DNA of 64,000 nt from Rhizodiscina lignyota (lineage: Eukaryota; Ascomycota; Dothideomycetes; Aulographales; Rhizodiscinaceae), in contig ML978121.1 in assembly GCA_010015805.1 (NCBI GenBank), positions 2,914,001-2,978,000 of the forward strand, given 5' to 3'. The notes beneath the pieces are model-generated. The model worked only from the letters and a program-made list of their open reading frames with translations. It made no database searches and was not told where the DNA came from. Position numbers and translations under genes: made by a program. Positions 22,281-33,473 of the stretch are shown piece by piece. Position 1 is the stretch's first letter. Every line of letters starts with the position of its first letter.

Positions 22281-23658
22281 TTAAGGTGTGTAGCCGTAGA
22301 AAGTACAATTGAAAGTGCGGAAATATGTACTGACGGGAGTTGATGGCTTCCAATCTCCGGCGTGAGTGTTGCAGCTGTACAATTTATCCCATTCAGGCCC
22401 ACGGCCAGAGTGACTCGTCCCTTTGATATTCGGTGGGTTGCCAGAGTCCCATGTTGGCTGAACCTTCTCTCCAGTGAGATATGTGAAGTGGATATCCGTT
22501 GTTGTTTTATGTGTTGGATCTGATATCAATATTTGAACGCGACACGGGGCACCGTCCATGTAAAGGGCGGAAATCTTGTTGTCGAAGGGACCCAGAGGCT
22601 GATGCCCCGTGTCCAGGAGTTTATGATTCGAATTATATAGGTACCACCTGCATGGTAAAGGGATTAGCGGATATGTTTACCTCTCAAATCAATGATAAGC
22701 AACTGTACGTTGTGCGGCTGTTCGCGACCCCGAAGTTGTTCTTTGTTTCAGGGTTTGACGTTTGTTCAATGGTGATCGTATAATTGGCAGCCCGGTCAGC
22801 GAAAGGACCATTGGTGGACTGGGGCTGGGGCTTCTGAGGTGTGGCTGGAAGTTGCCCACTGAAGAGAACATCAAGATCATGCAATTTCTGGGCTTCTGTC
22901 ACCGTCGATCCGATATTGACCCACTTTGGGTCTTGTTGGCAGGGACACCTGGGCATGATCAGCAGGACTTGACAGCTGTGGGGCTTTACACCTCACCATG
23001 CCCATTGGCGACTGACGGGATACTGCATCGCACGATTAGCTTAGATTTCCCGCAAGCAAAGAGTTATACGTACACCTTGGCACCAGTTCTTTTCCAGTCC
23101 TTTGATCTTCCCTCCACAGTTCATGCAAAATGGCACGGCGCGTGGTATGTGACAACGAGACTGTTTCCGGATTGGAAATACGTCGATAGTGTCGGTCTCC
23201 CAACCTTCCGCTGCCACGGTGATAATGTAGACCAGCCAATAGGCCATCTTCGCTATTTCTTGCTTTTGCAAAACAGCCAGGGATGCGAGAGCTGCATTGT
23301 TTCTGGTCCAAGCAGTAAGATCATTGACAGCTTTGATCGCGGCCAAGCGGGCGGGGAGAGGAAGGCCCAAGTGTGACGGATATGGCAAAAGAAGATCCCC
23401 AAGCTGGTTTTGCTTCTGTCCAATCAAGCTCAAGAGGTTCGTGGCACCGCTCTCAAGACAACTTTGCGCACTGCGACGATGATTTGGGCATGTGAAGTTT
23501 CTCACTATGTCTTGGACCTCGTGCCCAAGCTCCTTTGGGAGATAGATCAGGATATCGCCTTTATCGGCACCGTCATCTGTGAGATCGGCAATGACGACAT
23601 CAGGTCTGATAAAAATCAGCTTGCGCGTTTTGAGAGAGGGAGGAACAGCGTGATGCAT
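22281..23658 (-). CDS. Cys-motif protein of unknown function, four exons
   Basis: Proposed exons (minus) 23658-23074, 23022-22997, 22948-22709 and 22647-22281 give 405 residues. The 26-base second exon is the only in-phase path joining KNWCQG to WCPCQQDPKWVNIG, and it adds YPVSRQWA. The resulting segment reads CMNCGGKIKG ... NWCQG ... WAWCPCQQDP, a CxxCGG ... CxG ... CxC pattern seen in uncharacterised fungal proteins. The first exon has one hydrophobic segment (KMAYWLVYIITVAA). The last exon is a beta-like domain (WYLYNSNHKLLDTGHQ, APCRVQILISD). No typical signal peptide follows the chosen ATG, so an upstream exon may be missing. No function can be assigned. Confidence 0.6.
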
Positions 23659-25235
23659 TACGGATCATCCGCATCTTGTCTGGGAACAAGATATTGTCCT
23701 TTCCCGGAATAGACCCGGGAGCATAGAAGCATAACACTGAATAGTAGGAAAGAACCACGCATACTGAGACTCGACTGAGTAGCAGTTGAAAGATAGAAAG
23801 CGGTTGAGAAGATCTGGATCAGAATGAAAGGAAACAGTCTCTTCCTACGCCGTCTTTGAAGGGAGCGAACCAGTGTTTACGAAGTCGAGCAATGAAAGGT
23901 ATACATATCTACGCCGCAGGTCAATGAACAAGGAAGATATGAAAGGATCTGTTGGTCGTCATGAACAGAACCATTCAGCGCCGTTGTTTTCGGCGCCAGT
24001 GTCGCAACAGAAGGCCGACTTGATATTGGAGCGGGTCATGACAAATACGATATCGCCAAGAAATTACCCAGACTTTCCGCCCCACAGCGCCACCCTCTTC
24101 CGCTAGCACTATCGTAAGACATCCGTGAACATTAGATCCTTTTATGTACCCCTTTCACACCACCATAGAGCAATGCAAAAGCTCTTGTTCACCATTGCTC
24201 TCTTTCAAAGTTGATCTTTGGGTTTCCAAGTTTGCTTCATCAGACCCGGGATTGGTACTGCCCGGTTCACAATGTCATACTTTGGTTCCACTTTTTCTTT
24301 TTTGGAAGCTGGATGCATCGCTGCCGTGCGGGAGTCTCTTCGCCCCCTCCGAATCAAAAATGGCGTATAACTGGACCTCCTTATGGCACAGCAGGTGCAT
24401 TGACGTTAGGCGAAGCAGATTGGTTAGCTATTCGACTCTTCTCGCCCGTTTGCATTAAGTGCCGGCTCAAACGCCGCATTACGACATTTAACCTAGTGAC
24501 AACCTACGCATGGAACTATATGCCTCCAAAGCAACGCCACTCGGTATGGCACAGCAGACCAGCTATGCCTCTCATCCTCCAAGAAAGCAATTGCACCTTT
24601 CAAGGACGTTGGTATGGGGCGTATGTCTGTTCCTCTAAGGCACATAGCCTGTATGCTGACCATCACACCCCGCATGCGAGATATCGAGATGTGGTTATTG
24701 CAACTGTTCAAGCGATTGGAGATCTCAGATAACGTCAAGTGCACAGCTAAGGGCGACTCAATTTTAACCCACCCAAAGTTCCGACTTCCTGGAACGGCGC
24801 GTTTCCTGTCAGTGTGTTTGAGATTCTGTAAAATATCGCGGCAGATCGAACACCGGCCCCAAGAGCACAGGAAAATGGTCGTTCACGTATGTGGTTATCC
24901 TTTGCAGGGGGCGTAGTATAGATCAACCTGAAGCGTTCTTTCCATTAGCTCCTTACAGTGACAGAACGACTGGCCTCGATGAAGCTCTGCCACTTTGTGC
25001 GTATTACTCCGCTTGGCTTGCTTCGCTGGCATTGGGGCCCCTTTACCATTTCGATGGGCCATGAGTCCAGAACGACAATGTGAACGGGCAGAACCTCTCC
25101 GGATCTAAAGTGGAAAGCACTACTTAAAGATCCACGATTTCAGGGTCCCTTCTATTTCTAAAGACTTCATATCATTTTCAGCATACCCTCTTTTTGATTC
25201 AACTCAGCTCAAGAAGTGCAGGATTAACCGCAATC
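23659..25235. other. Intergenic region
   Basis: 1577 bases with frames of up to 173 codons (24211-24732 +), but they lack recognisable domains, codon bias or splice-supported extensions. The last ~60 bases before 25236 are AT-rich with a CA-free leader. I see no feature I can support. Confidence 0.4.
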
Positions 25236-26435
25236 ATGATGTTGCAGACCCTTCTGCCATGCTCGATCTTTATTTTTCAGGCTAGCGCTATATCGTACTT
25301 TATGCATGGGACATGTGTAACTCTTGCCACCGAAATCGCGCGCAGCAATCCACGAGATTTCTGGCTAGGGGCCAAATACCAAATGGAGACCTCCATAGCC
25401 GACGCTAAGTGGCTCGCTGAAGGGGCCTCAAATTGGCTTAATATCTTAGCAACTCCAGCGAACATGCTGCAGCCTGATCAAAGAATAGAGCGCGACCTGG
25501 TAGAGCGGTGGTTTGGCTTCTTCTTCCGGGCGAAGATAGAAACGGATAGACCCGTATATGACTTCGTGAAAAGTATGAATAAGGACTGGCTGGCAGAGAG
25601 TGGCATAAGCTAACTATTCAAAGATGCTTACAGCCTTATCGCAAGCATGCAGATCACTCAAGATCAAGCCGTCTCTGACGTTCGGTTTTACTGTGACAAT
25701 GATCCCAGAGGAAACTTTGGGGAGCGATGGACCCTTACGATAGACGACCCTGAAGATTTGTATCGGAACTCTAGACGGGGACGAGCTGTGATAGAATTTG
25801 AAGATCATCAAAATGGAGTTAAAACAGCCGGCAGAGGGTGTGGAGCAGGTGCATATTGGGCGATAACGTATACTGCTAAAGACGGAATTGATTATTTCTA
25901 CGCGTTGCAGAATCCCCTCCGTAGTGTCATTACGGTATGGCTACATGCTCTACATGCGTTGCTATGCTGACGAAAGCAGATATGTGACAAGGCTCTCTAC
26001 AAAAAGAAGAAGTACAGCGATCGTCAATCTCTTGATAATGTTGGAAATAGCTTCCAACGATTGATGGGGAGGCAAACACCACTTGGCGCACAGCATACAA
26101 TGACCCAAAATGCCCTTCGCGGTCGCCCTGCGGATAAACTCGCCGACAGCATACTCAGCGCTTCCATACTACACGCGCTCATGCACATCGACCATCCAGG
26201 TCTCCGACTCCCCGGCAACGCCCCGCCAAACGAAGGCGTTAGCACTTATCGCTATATTGACGTCAACCACCGTACCAATGATGCGAGCAGAAGTAACGCA
26301 CAGAATTTCGTCTGGTTCGCAATCGCTGCTCGATTCCACGCAAGCCACTTTTGCTTCGATTGGCGGGACGGTGGTCAGCAGAACTACTACGGCTTAAGTG
26401 ATGGTTTAATCAATTACGATCCACAGCACTGTTGA
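25236..26435 (+). CDS. Secreted deuterolysin-like protein lacking HExxH
   Basis: Exons 25236-25572, 25624-25934 and 25980-26435 give 367 residues. MMLQTLLPCSIFIFQASAIS is a likely signal peptide. The layout recalls secreted M35/deuterolysin-like fungal proteins: an internal DVRFYCDND...TAGRGCGAGAYWAITYT block, SASILHALMHI at the zinc-helix position (about residue 281), and an SRSNAQNFVWFAIAARF helix downstream. The motif reads HALMH, not HExxH, so the general-base Glu is absent and catalysis by that mechanism is unlikely. The start is the second in-frame option, because it puts the hydrophobic stretch at the N-terminus. The first intron ends in CAAAG, needed to give FVKNAYSLIASMQ. Resemblance is by eye and moderate. 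Confidence 0.65.
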
Positions 26436-26983
26436 TCAAGTGTCAGTTGATTTTGCGGTTCTGCGGACATAGTTTTGATCTCTTCATGCATTCCTTTTAA
26501 CAAACGATTGATTTGTGTCGAATTGCCATTGTCGGCGGAAGAACATATTAGTGTGTATTTTCTTGGATGGCTTGCTAAGGTGGGAATGCCGCAGTCCTCA
26601 CACTCCCTTTAAGACACATGAACGGAGGAACAAGAGCTGCCTATTTATTTGTATTCTCATACATGTAAGAGCAGATCAGATAGGATTCAGAAAAAGAAAA
26701 AGAAAGCGTTTAGGTTGACACAGCCATTATTGCTAAGCCTCCTTGCAAGCAACTCCGAGACTCTGGCGCTAGTAGGTCGCCATTTTAATTACATAACTCA
26801 TTATCTCATATAGCTGCCGGAGCGAACATGTGACTCATTTGAAAAGATCCTCATCTGTATGCTAGTGGAAATTTATTCGAATTATGCTACGAAGTCATGC
26901 GCAGGACGCCATTGAAGCATATGTTGTGAGATATTGGCAAAATGATTGGCCCTCGAAACAACAGATCGTCCAACGTCTTGCGC
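26436..26983. other. Intergenic, convergent 3' ends
   Basis: 548 AT-rich bases. Short poly-purine run (AGAAAAAGAAAAAGAAAGCG) near 26690. No gene or RNA recognised. Confidence 0.5.
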
Positions 26984-28400
26984 TCACTGTTCGGGCGGGA
27001 AACGTAAGAAGACCCTTAAATCGACGTCTATCCTGCACAAAATCTCCTGCAGAGCTGCGTGAGGCGGCCAATAGAGGTGGTTGAACGAAGGGAGCCTTGA
27101 AGTATGCAGGACTAACGCATCACCTTCATAAATCAAAATTTCGCGTAGCCTAGGTAGCGAAAAAGGTATGCTCTCCACCAGCGACACCAACCACGCCGTA
27201 CGGGACGAGTCCGGTGGAGGAGTACGTCGAGCGGTAGGCGATATCTCTGCTGGAGAAAAGAACGCGCCGGTCCAGGAATCGAAAAAAATCTACAAAATCC
27301 GAACAGTGAGTAAATGGTCACAGTTCTAATTATGCTCTCTTACTGACATCAAAGATCTCCAAGCTTGGAGGTAACAGACGAGTCAATTCAGAACGCTCCG
27401 GAGAGGGTCCCCCAGAGGGGAAGAAGCAGATTGATGGAATCACTATGTGTTTCAGATGATGGAAGCAGCTTAGGTCTAGCCCACCTGGATCCCTCCCTGG
27501 CCAATGAATAGGTAGTCCATCGGCTCGATCAAAGCCTTGTGACAGATCCAGGCTCTCAAGAGAATTTGTCAACGGTGAAAGAGCGGCATGTAGCCTTTCT
27601 GCAGAGAAATTCTCAATCATATAAACACCAGAAACATCCTCGGGCAACATTGTGCACTCTCCTGGAAGCCAGGCTTCTAATTCGTGTAGCGCTCGTGGTA
27701 GTGCGATAATACTAGCGAAGACGTTGAAGTTGTAGCTGCGCTGGAGGTAGCCACCTAAAAGGCGTAATATAGCCACTGATGAGCAGCCAGGTTGCCCTCT
27801 CCATTCGGGAAGTGGTTCGTCCAAGCGCATTAAATCTGAGGCTTCAAGTTCTCTAAGTCCCTCAACCATCAAGAGCCGATGGATCTCAGAGGTATTGAAA
27901 TTTCCCTCAATTACAATGGTACAAATGCGAGGCTTCGGTTCCAGCTCGAGGAAATTGAGAGTGAAATCTTGAGTGGTAAGCCTTGAATAATCAGGAAACG
28001 GATGATGATTTATGAGTCCAGTCGGATCTATGTCTTCGGGAGGGATGCGAATATTCCAGGCCCTGTTTAACTGGAGTCGATTCAAGCCTTGTAAGCCTTT
28101 GAGAACTGCGTCTGCCGTTCTTACTTCATCCTCGTGCTCGATATTGGCGATTTGCAAAGACACTGTACGTACACAACGTCTTAATTCAGGTCGTTCTTCG
28201 AATAAATCTGCGACCAGTACACTTGCCAGAGACAAGTATCCCTCAAAATGTAGGTGGCGTAGCATATGCTCAGAGGCTAGGTTCGAGAAACGCCGACAAG
28301 TCAACGCGAGGCTGCGGAGTGCCGTTTTATCATTGTCAAATAGTGAGAACAGTATCTCCAAGACATCGTCATTGAGATCAATGATGTTTTTCGTAACCAT
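26984..28400 (-). CDS. F-box protein with degenerate leucine-rich region
   Basis: Two exons (minus), 28400-27348 and 27289-26984, give 452 residues. An N-terminal F-box is visible: LNDDVLEILFSLFDNDKTAL then SLALTCRRFSNLASEHMLRHL. F-box proteins recruit substrates to SCF ubiquitin ligases. The body is a Leu-rich, poorly conserved repeat region, as in the large fungal family. The intron (GAT|GTCAGT to TTTTGTAG|ATT, 58 bases) is phase 0 and carries the frame into IFFDSWTGAFFSPAE and SLVESIPFSLPRLREILIYE, which matches the tail of related proteins. An alternative donor three bases on (A|GTAAGA) would break the frame. Family call good, target unknown. Confidence 0.82.
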
Positions 28401-28617
28401 TATGGTCAGATCATCAACGAAATATAGCAGACAGAAAAAAGTTTAGAAAAAATTGACGTGGAACACCTTCGAGAGCGAAGAGCAGAACTGTGCCACCTTG
28501 GCACAGCATAAGGCGCCTTTCACGGCGGGGAACTTTAGCAATCACAAATACCTACACTGCAGCTTCTTCTCCTAGTACACGCCTTTGGAAGTTAATGCCC
28601 TTCATATTAACTGGTTT

Positions 28618-28881
28618 AAGATGAAGCAGGGAGACCGTGAAAGTTCGAGTTTATGGCCGTGATAGTACGATAGTTTGGAACGCCAAATGGTTGTACGTCG
28701 TTTGTGCTCTCACCAGACAAAAGCTGCACAGAAGCTGAGCTAAAATTGAGGTAGTTTTTCTATAACAGAGCCTTGCGGTATCTGTGTCATCTCATCGCTT
28801 GATACGCGTAGCCCAGCTGTAAGGAGTTGTGAGATGGGCTTTGCGCATACTGATGGAGTGGAAATGGCAGACGGCGGAAGG
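28618..28881 (+). repeat. Dispersed direct repeat, left copy
   Basis: About 264 bases that align with 33474-33749 in the same orientation. Shared words include GTTCGAGTTTAT, GTGCTCTCACC, TCTATAACAGAGCCTTGCG and GCTGTAAGGAGTTGTGAGA. By eye the copies are about three-quarters identical, with many G/A and C/T differences and one 4-base gap. Both end at GGCGGAAGGCT. No coding capacity and no terminal inverted repeats recognised. The family is unknown. Confidence 0.85.
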
Positions 28882-29010
28882 CTACAATAGCTACAATAAT
28901 GAAGGAGCTGGCGGGCACGTGTACGATATCCCGCCTATTCAGTATTTTCACGCCATACTGATTCACGAGTTCTGGAACTGTGCGCGACCCAATCTTGCTA
29001 AAATGTTTTT
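28876..29010 (+). pseudogene. Fragment of class II aldolase gene (exon 1 end, intron 1, exon 2 start)
   Basis: GGCTACAATAGCTACAATAA and the following ~130 bases match the window's own aldolase gene at about 9140-9010 (minus strand). The match runs through GAAGG[A/C]GCTGG, the first intron (GTGTACGATATCC) and AACTGTGCGCGACCCAATCTTGC. Because intron 1 is kept, this is a DNA-level copy, not a retrocopy. It begins exactly where the dispersed repeat ends. The reading frame does not continue; it is a non-functional fragment. Confidence 0.85.
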
Positions 29011-29333
29011 TTTGTGGGAGGGAGGCAGTCAGGCGGTGAGGCGTGAAAAGCGAAGAACACAACACTTTTAAGGCGCGTTTCAGCATGTGAGGTCGACTTA
29101 GTACACTCGATCAGGTTTAGAGCTTCGTACGGGCCGAAGATGTGCCTCTCGATTTTGACTAGTAACTGTTGTACTTGTGGTTGGGATATGGTTGGGATAT
29201 AGTTGGGATACGTCTTATACTGGCGCGACTATATCGATCAAGCATCGTCATTAATCCAGATGATATAGATGGAGCCTGCAACATGGTTAGATGACTTTAT
29301 ATCATCACGATGGCTAGGGCAGGTTTAGGCATC
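29011..29333. other. Intergenic, 3' of the Zn2Cys6 gene
   Basis: About 320 bases with an 11-base triplicate at 29179-29211 and otherwise AT-rich sequence. No gene seen. Confidence 0.45.
29179..29211 (+). repeat. 11-base tandem repeat, three copies
   Basis: GGTTGGGATAT is repeated as GGTTGGGATAT, then AGTTGGGATAC, in uninterrupted 11-base steps. A small local expansion. Confidence 0.8.
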
Positions 29334-30819
29334 TTACCAGTCGTCCATGGTTCCTGGCTTAGTGATCATTTTCCCAGCGTCCACAAGCTGTAGCGTATTT
29401 AACTCTTTTACAAGATCATCTAACATAGCCTTTGCGTACTTCCGAGCCTCCAGAGGGCATATGCTGTTCTTGTAGACGACGCTTAACGGCCATACCAAGG
29501 TCCTGGCGACAGGGCAAAATTTTGGATTAGCAAAAGTCGAAGTCGGCTCGAGGAAGTCTGGCACGCAGCCTAGTACTTCTGTGGCAATCTCGGCCGAGAG
29601 TCTTTGGGCATTTTCCTTGACACTCTCAAAGTAGCGTATCGTGTCGGGCTGGCTGTACATTTCCTTCGTAGCTATGGACGCTCCTGCTGACATGACCTCC
29701 AGCATGAATAGGCGGACCATGCGAAGCGTGTTTTGGTGCTTGGCAGCGCGAGGAGCCTTGTGATGATGGGCAATGTCTTTGTATGCCAAAGGAGGCGTGG
29801 ATTCTTTTGGTTGAATGGTGTAAGCCGTTTCTGCGTTGTCATCTTTCATAAGAGCAGACGCTTCCTGCTCGAGAGCGACGGCTTCATAGAACAGGTCATA
29901 AAGAACGGCCCTGTCCTTTTCAAGCCTGGCCCAAAGCCTTGCCTTGAAGGAGACTGCTTTCTGCAGGATGGTGCTGAATTCTCGGAGGTGATATTTGGGG
30001 TCGATGAAGGGCCCTGCTTTGTCGCACCAGGCTTGAAACTCCGCAGGCAGGTCGACCATTCGCTGCATACAGCTAGCGCAAATATTGTTGGTTATGTGAT
30101 TGTGTAGATGACGACCAGTTTCATACTGAAATTGGTCTAATCCCCTGAGCTGTAGCAGCCGGGTTGCACCAAGGAGATGAGCAGTCCATTCTTCAGGGGA
30201 TCTGGCGCCAGGGAAGATAGTGGCCTCAAAGGTAGCCAGGAGAAGAATTGAGGCGAGGGTCTGGTCGAGGACTGCAGTTGCGGGGTCTGTAAGGGCAGCA
30301 TTAATGCGAGCCAAAGCCAATCCATAGTTTCGCTCCGCCCTATCCATGTACGCCCGACGACCAGTTCGTCGTGCAAAGGTTGCAAAGGATGCGGTGGTTA
30401 TGGCTGACGACAAGGCATCATCCTTACCCAGCCTACATGTCGGATACAGGCTGTGCAAGTAGTCTTGGAAAGGACAAGAGAGTATATACGAGGACATGAA
30501 ATAACACACGGCATCGTAGTCAGTGGCTGTGTTCAGAGTGGCCATGGCCGCCGTGGAGACATGAGAATGACGCTGTTCTTTGGCTTTGCGGGCCACACGG
30601 TCAGTCTCATCCCTAAGACGCAGCTTAGAAGCATCTCTATAGCCCAGGCACGGTATTCCTTTCCGTCCGCATTGTGAGCACCCAGGACGGACTCGATCGC
30701 ACTGGATTGGGTGTGGCTGTTAGATTTGTGTGACACGACTGGACATAAAGCCATCTTACCTTGAGTCGCTTTACCCGACACGCCTCACATGCACTTGATG
30801 GGCGTCCGCTGAAGACCAT
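29334..30819 (-). CDS. Zn(II)2Cys6 fungal transcription factor
   Basis: Two exons (minus), 30819-30760 and 30701-29334, give 475 residues. The binuclear zinc cluster is split by the 58-base intron: SSACEACRVKRLK, then CDRVRPGCSQCGRKGIPCLG, which supplies all six cysteines (CX2CX6C, CX2CX6C pattern). A basic region RDETDRVARKAKEQRH follows. The C-terminal ~370 residues are helical and resemble the fungal-specific TF domain (PF11951 type; e.g. ATFEATIFPGARSPEEW, LLGATRLLQLRG). The start places the cluster at residues 10-37, the usual position; an in-frame ATG at 30846 is less typical. It is divergent from the carboxylesterase at 31515 and could regulate it, which is an inference from position only. 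Confidence 0.92.
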
Positions 30820-31514
30820 GGCAAGTAGATAATCCAAGCTACGCAAACTTATGCCGGCGCGATGGCGGGCACAGCGACCTTAATCTTGGTAGAGGGCAAA
30901 AGGGGTATGTCTTTGCGCCCTGCGCCTCTCTAATAAATTCGCCTTGGGGAGCATGGCGTCGATAAACAATTACCCGTGCTGTACATAGTGGGTGGAGTCC
31001 TAGGGTCAAGGGTTACGAAATGCCCACCATATAAGGTTTAGCGTTCTTCTATCCTCCTCCTCCTGCGGCGCCCATTCAGCACCACCCAGCAAAGGATTAG
31101 CCAGGATCCTGAGCCTCAACTAATGAGCCTCGGTAGGATCTGATGCTTAGCGGTGTGATACGCTAAACCTCATACCTGGGAGCATTTCGTAGCTGGTACC
31201 CAGAATTGTTGCCGACAGCCTGCTGAACCCAATTTTGGAGTTACCATTGCCCGAACCAGCATTAAAAATATGCACTGGCACCGAGTAACTACGTCCGCCA
31301 AAGGAGTACCTGTGGGACGTATGGCTGCTATGGCGTCGCGTTCTCCGCATGCCGAGGACAAGATTTCCAACATATTTCTTCTACTTAAACATGCATCATA
31401 CCTTATGAAGGCCGTCTTTCTACGCTGTCTTGTCCGTATTTACCGACACTTTCGTTTGCGACTGTTCCATAGCTTCTTTCAAATCTCTGCCCAGCAGATA
31501 CATCTGCCGCCAGA
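30820..31514. promoter_or_regulatory. Divergent promoter region, Zn2Cys6 factor / carboxylesterase
   Basis: 695 bases between divergent starts. No coding signal. No CGG-N-CCG pair was obvious enough to propose an operator, and no clear TATA box. Confidence 0.45.
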
Positions 31515-33356
31515 ATGCTGTCTCATTACAACTTAAAACTGGTAGCTCTGCTCTCTGCCATTGGTGGTGTCTGGGCAAAGATGGTCACTACCACAAATGG
31601 AACCATTAACGGCAGCACATGCGACGGCTACGACGTTGACTATTTCTTGGCGATCCCATATGCTGAGCCTCCAGTAGGAGATCTTCGTTTTGCTGCTCCC
31701 GAGCCATACAGCAAGACATACGATGGCGGTGTGCTGAATGCCACATCGCCGGCACCGAACTGCCCCCAGGTTGACACTAGCTTCATCGAGACTGGTGCCG
31801 CCTCTGAAGACTGGTAGGCTGTTATTACCCGATAAGTTCCCCTGCATGCGTTAACATGGGGTTCTTATAGCCTGTTCATCGATATCTGGGCTCCCACCGG
31901 CGCAGTCAAGGGCTCGAACCTGCCAGTCAAAGTCTGGCTGTTCGGAGGCAGCAACACGGCCGGAAGCATCTCAGATGCGCTGTACGACGGTTGCCCCTCG
32001 GCCAAAGACAGCATTGTTGTGTCCATCAACTACCGCCTTGGCCCCCTTGGATTCCTGGCGTACCCGGACGCCGGCATTGAAGGCAACTTTGCTGTTCGGG
32101 ACCAACTTTTAGCACTGAGCTGGATTCAAGAGGAGATAGCTTCCTTTGGCGGTGATCCGGACAAAGTGCTCCTGTTCGGACAGTCCGCCGGTGCCATTGA
32201 TGCCTTTGCCCTCGCCTCTTTGCCTCAAGCACCCTCCTTCTTCCGTGCTGTGGCGATGCAGTCTGGCGGTGGTCGCGACTCGCCGAACGTGGAATGGACA
32301 AAACCGTTCTATTCGAAATTCATTCGCTCCCTAGGCTGCAGCCTGGACAGCGGTGACACTGTTGACTGCCTGCGCAAAGTGTCCGTTACTGATATGAACA
32401 ATACAGTCATCGAACAGGACGAGGTCCCCTCGGGCGGCATTTCCGCAAGTACGATAATTAGCAACAACGGCGTGGGTGGCGCTTGGATACCTGTTGTAGA
32501 CGGCAAAGTCATCCCCGAGAACCCGGCTAAGGTTGGTGTCCGCGTGCCGGCCATCTTTGGCAGCGCTACCATGGACGGTAGCTTCTTCGTTCTCAGCTAC
32601 TACAGGACCTCCGTCATGAACATCACCGAGGCCGATTACGACAAGTTCTTATCGGTCAGCTTCGGACCGCTTGCTATTACCGTGAACAAGACATACCCAT
32701 GGTCTGCCTTCGAAGAATTCTCGCCTTTTCAAGGCTTCGCTGCGATGACGACCATCTACACCGAAAATTCGTTCAAGTGCCCGGCCTACCGCGGCCTCAA
32801 GGCTGCTGCAAGCAAGGGCATCGACGCTTGGGCCTACAGCTTCAACCACACAGACAGCTGCCCGTGGTTTACCTCCATACCAAGCGAGCCTGAGGAACTC
32901 AAGGTATTCGGCCCGACGCACACAAGCGATATCCCTTTCGTCTTTGCACAGACAAAGAACCTTCCAAGGCCCAACGGATCCTGCAACTTTACCGTGGCCG
33001 AGGACGCCATAAGCAACTTCATGGTCAGCGCATGGACGAGCATGGCTGAAAATGGACGGCCAGCCAACAACAGCATGTGGCCAGCTTGGACGCCCACGAG
33101 CAACGAGGGCATCACGATAACCGATGCCGTGAGTACTGGGCCGCTGAACATGACTGTGTGTGAGTTTTGGGATAATATTATCGACGAGTTGTCAAAGATC
33201 GACGCTAATGCTGCAGCAAATGTATCGGCAAGCAATGCAACGGGATCTCAAACTTCTACTCCCACAGAACCTGCAACGTCGGGTAGCAATAGCTTCTGGA
33301 CGTCTAAGGGAAGCATTGCTTATCTGTTTGTCCTCCTAGTTGGCTTCTTGAATTGA
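31515..33356 (+). CDS. Secreted, probably GPI-anchored type B carboxylesterase
   Basis: Exons 31515-31813 and 31871-33356 give 594 residues. The N-terminus (YNLKLVALLSAIGGVWA) is a signal peptide. The alpha/beta-hydrolase fold is clear: FLAIPYAEPPVGDLRF, VWLFGGSNTAG (oxyanion region), INYRLGPLGFLA, and the nucleophile elbow FGQSAGA with Ser at about residue 205. The acid position reads TMDGSFF (Asp where cholinesterases have Glu), and THTSDIPFVF supplies the His. The C-terminus is Ser/Thr/Asn-rich, then ends in a hydrophobic helix (IAYLFVLLVGFLN) without a charged tail, typical of a GPI-anchor signal. It hydrolyses carboxylic esters at the cell surface or outside; substrate unknown. The gene pair with the Zn2Cys6 factor lies between the two direct repeats. 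Confidence 0.93.
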
Positions 33357-33473
33357 TAATCTTGTTATGAGTAAGGTGTTGTGATGTGGTTTTCGAGACC
33401 ATCCTGTTCTGTCTCTTTCTACGACCGAGAGCATTAGCCAGAGCTTGGATACGGCAGAGGAAATGAGCGTTCA

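Noticed and set aside
24211-24732. 173-codon frame in the 23.7-25.2 kb gap
   Set aside because: Sequence looks random (no conserved block) and no extension by splicing was found.
22281-25235. Possible gene cluster for secondary metabolism around the Cys-motif and M35-like genes
   Set aside because: No polyketide synthase, peptide synthetase, terpene cyclase or tailoring enzymes are present.
28829-29071. 80-codon + strand frame with YNSYNNEGAGGHVYD
   Set aside because: It is the translated aldolase gene fragment including intron sequence, not a gene.
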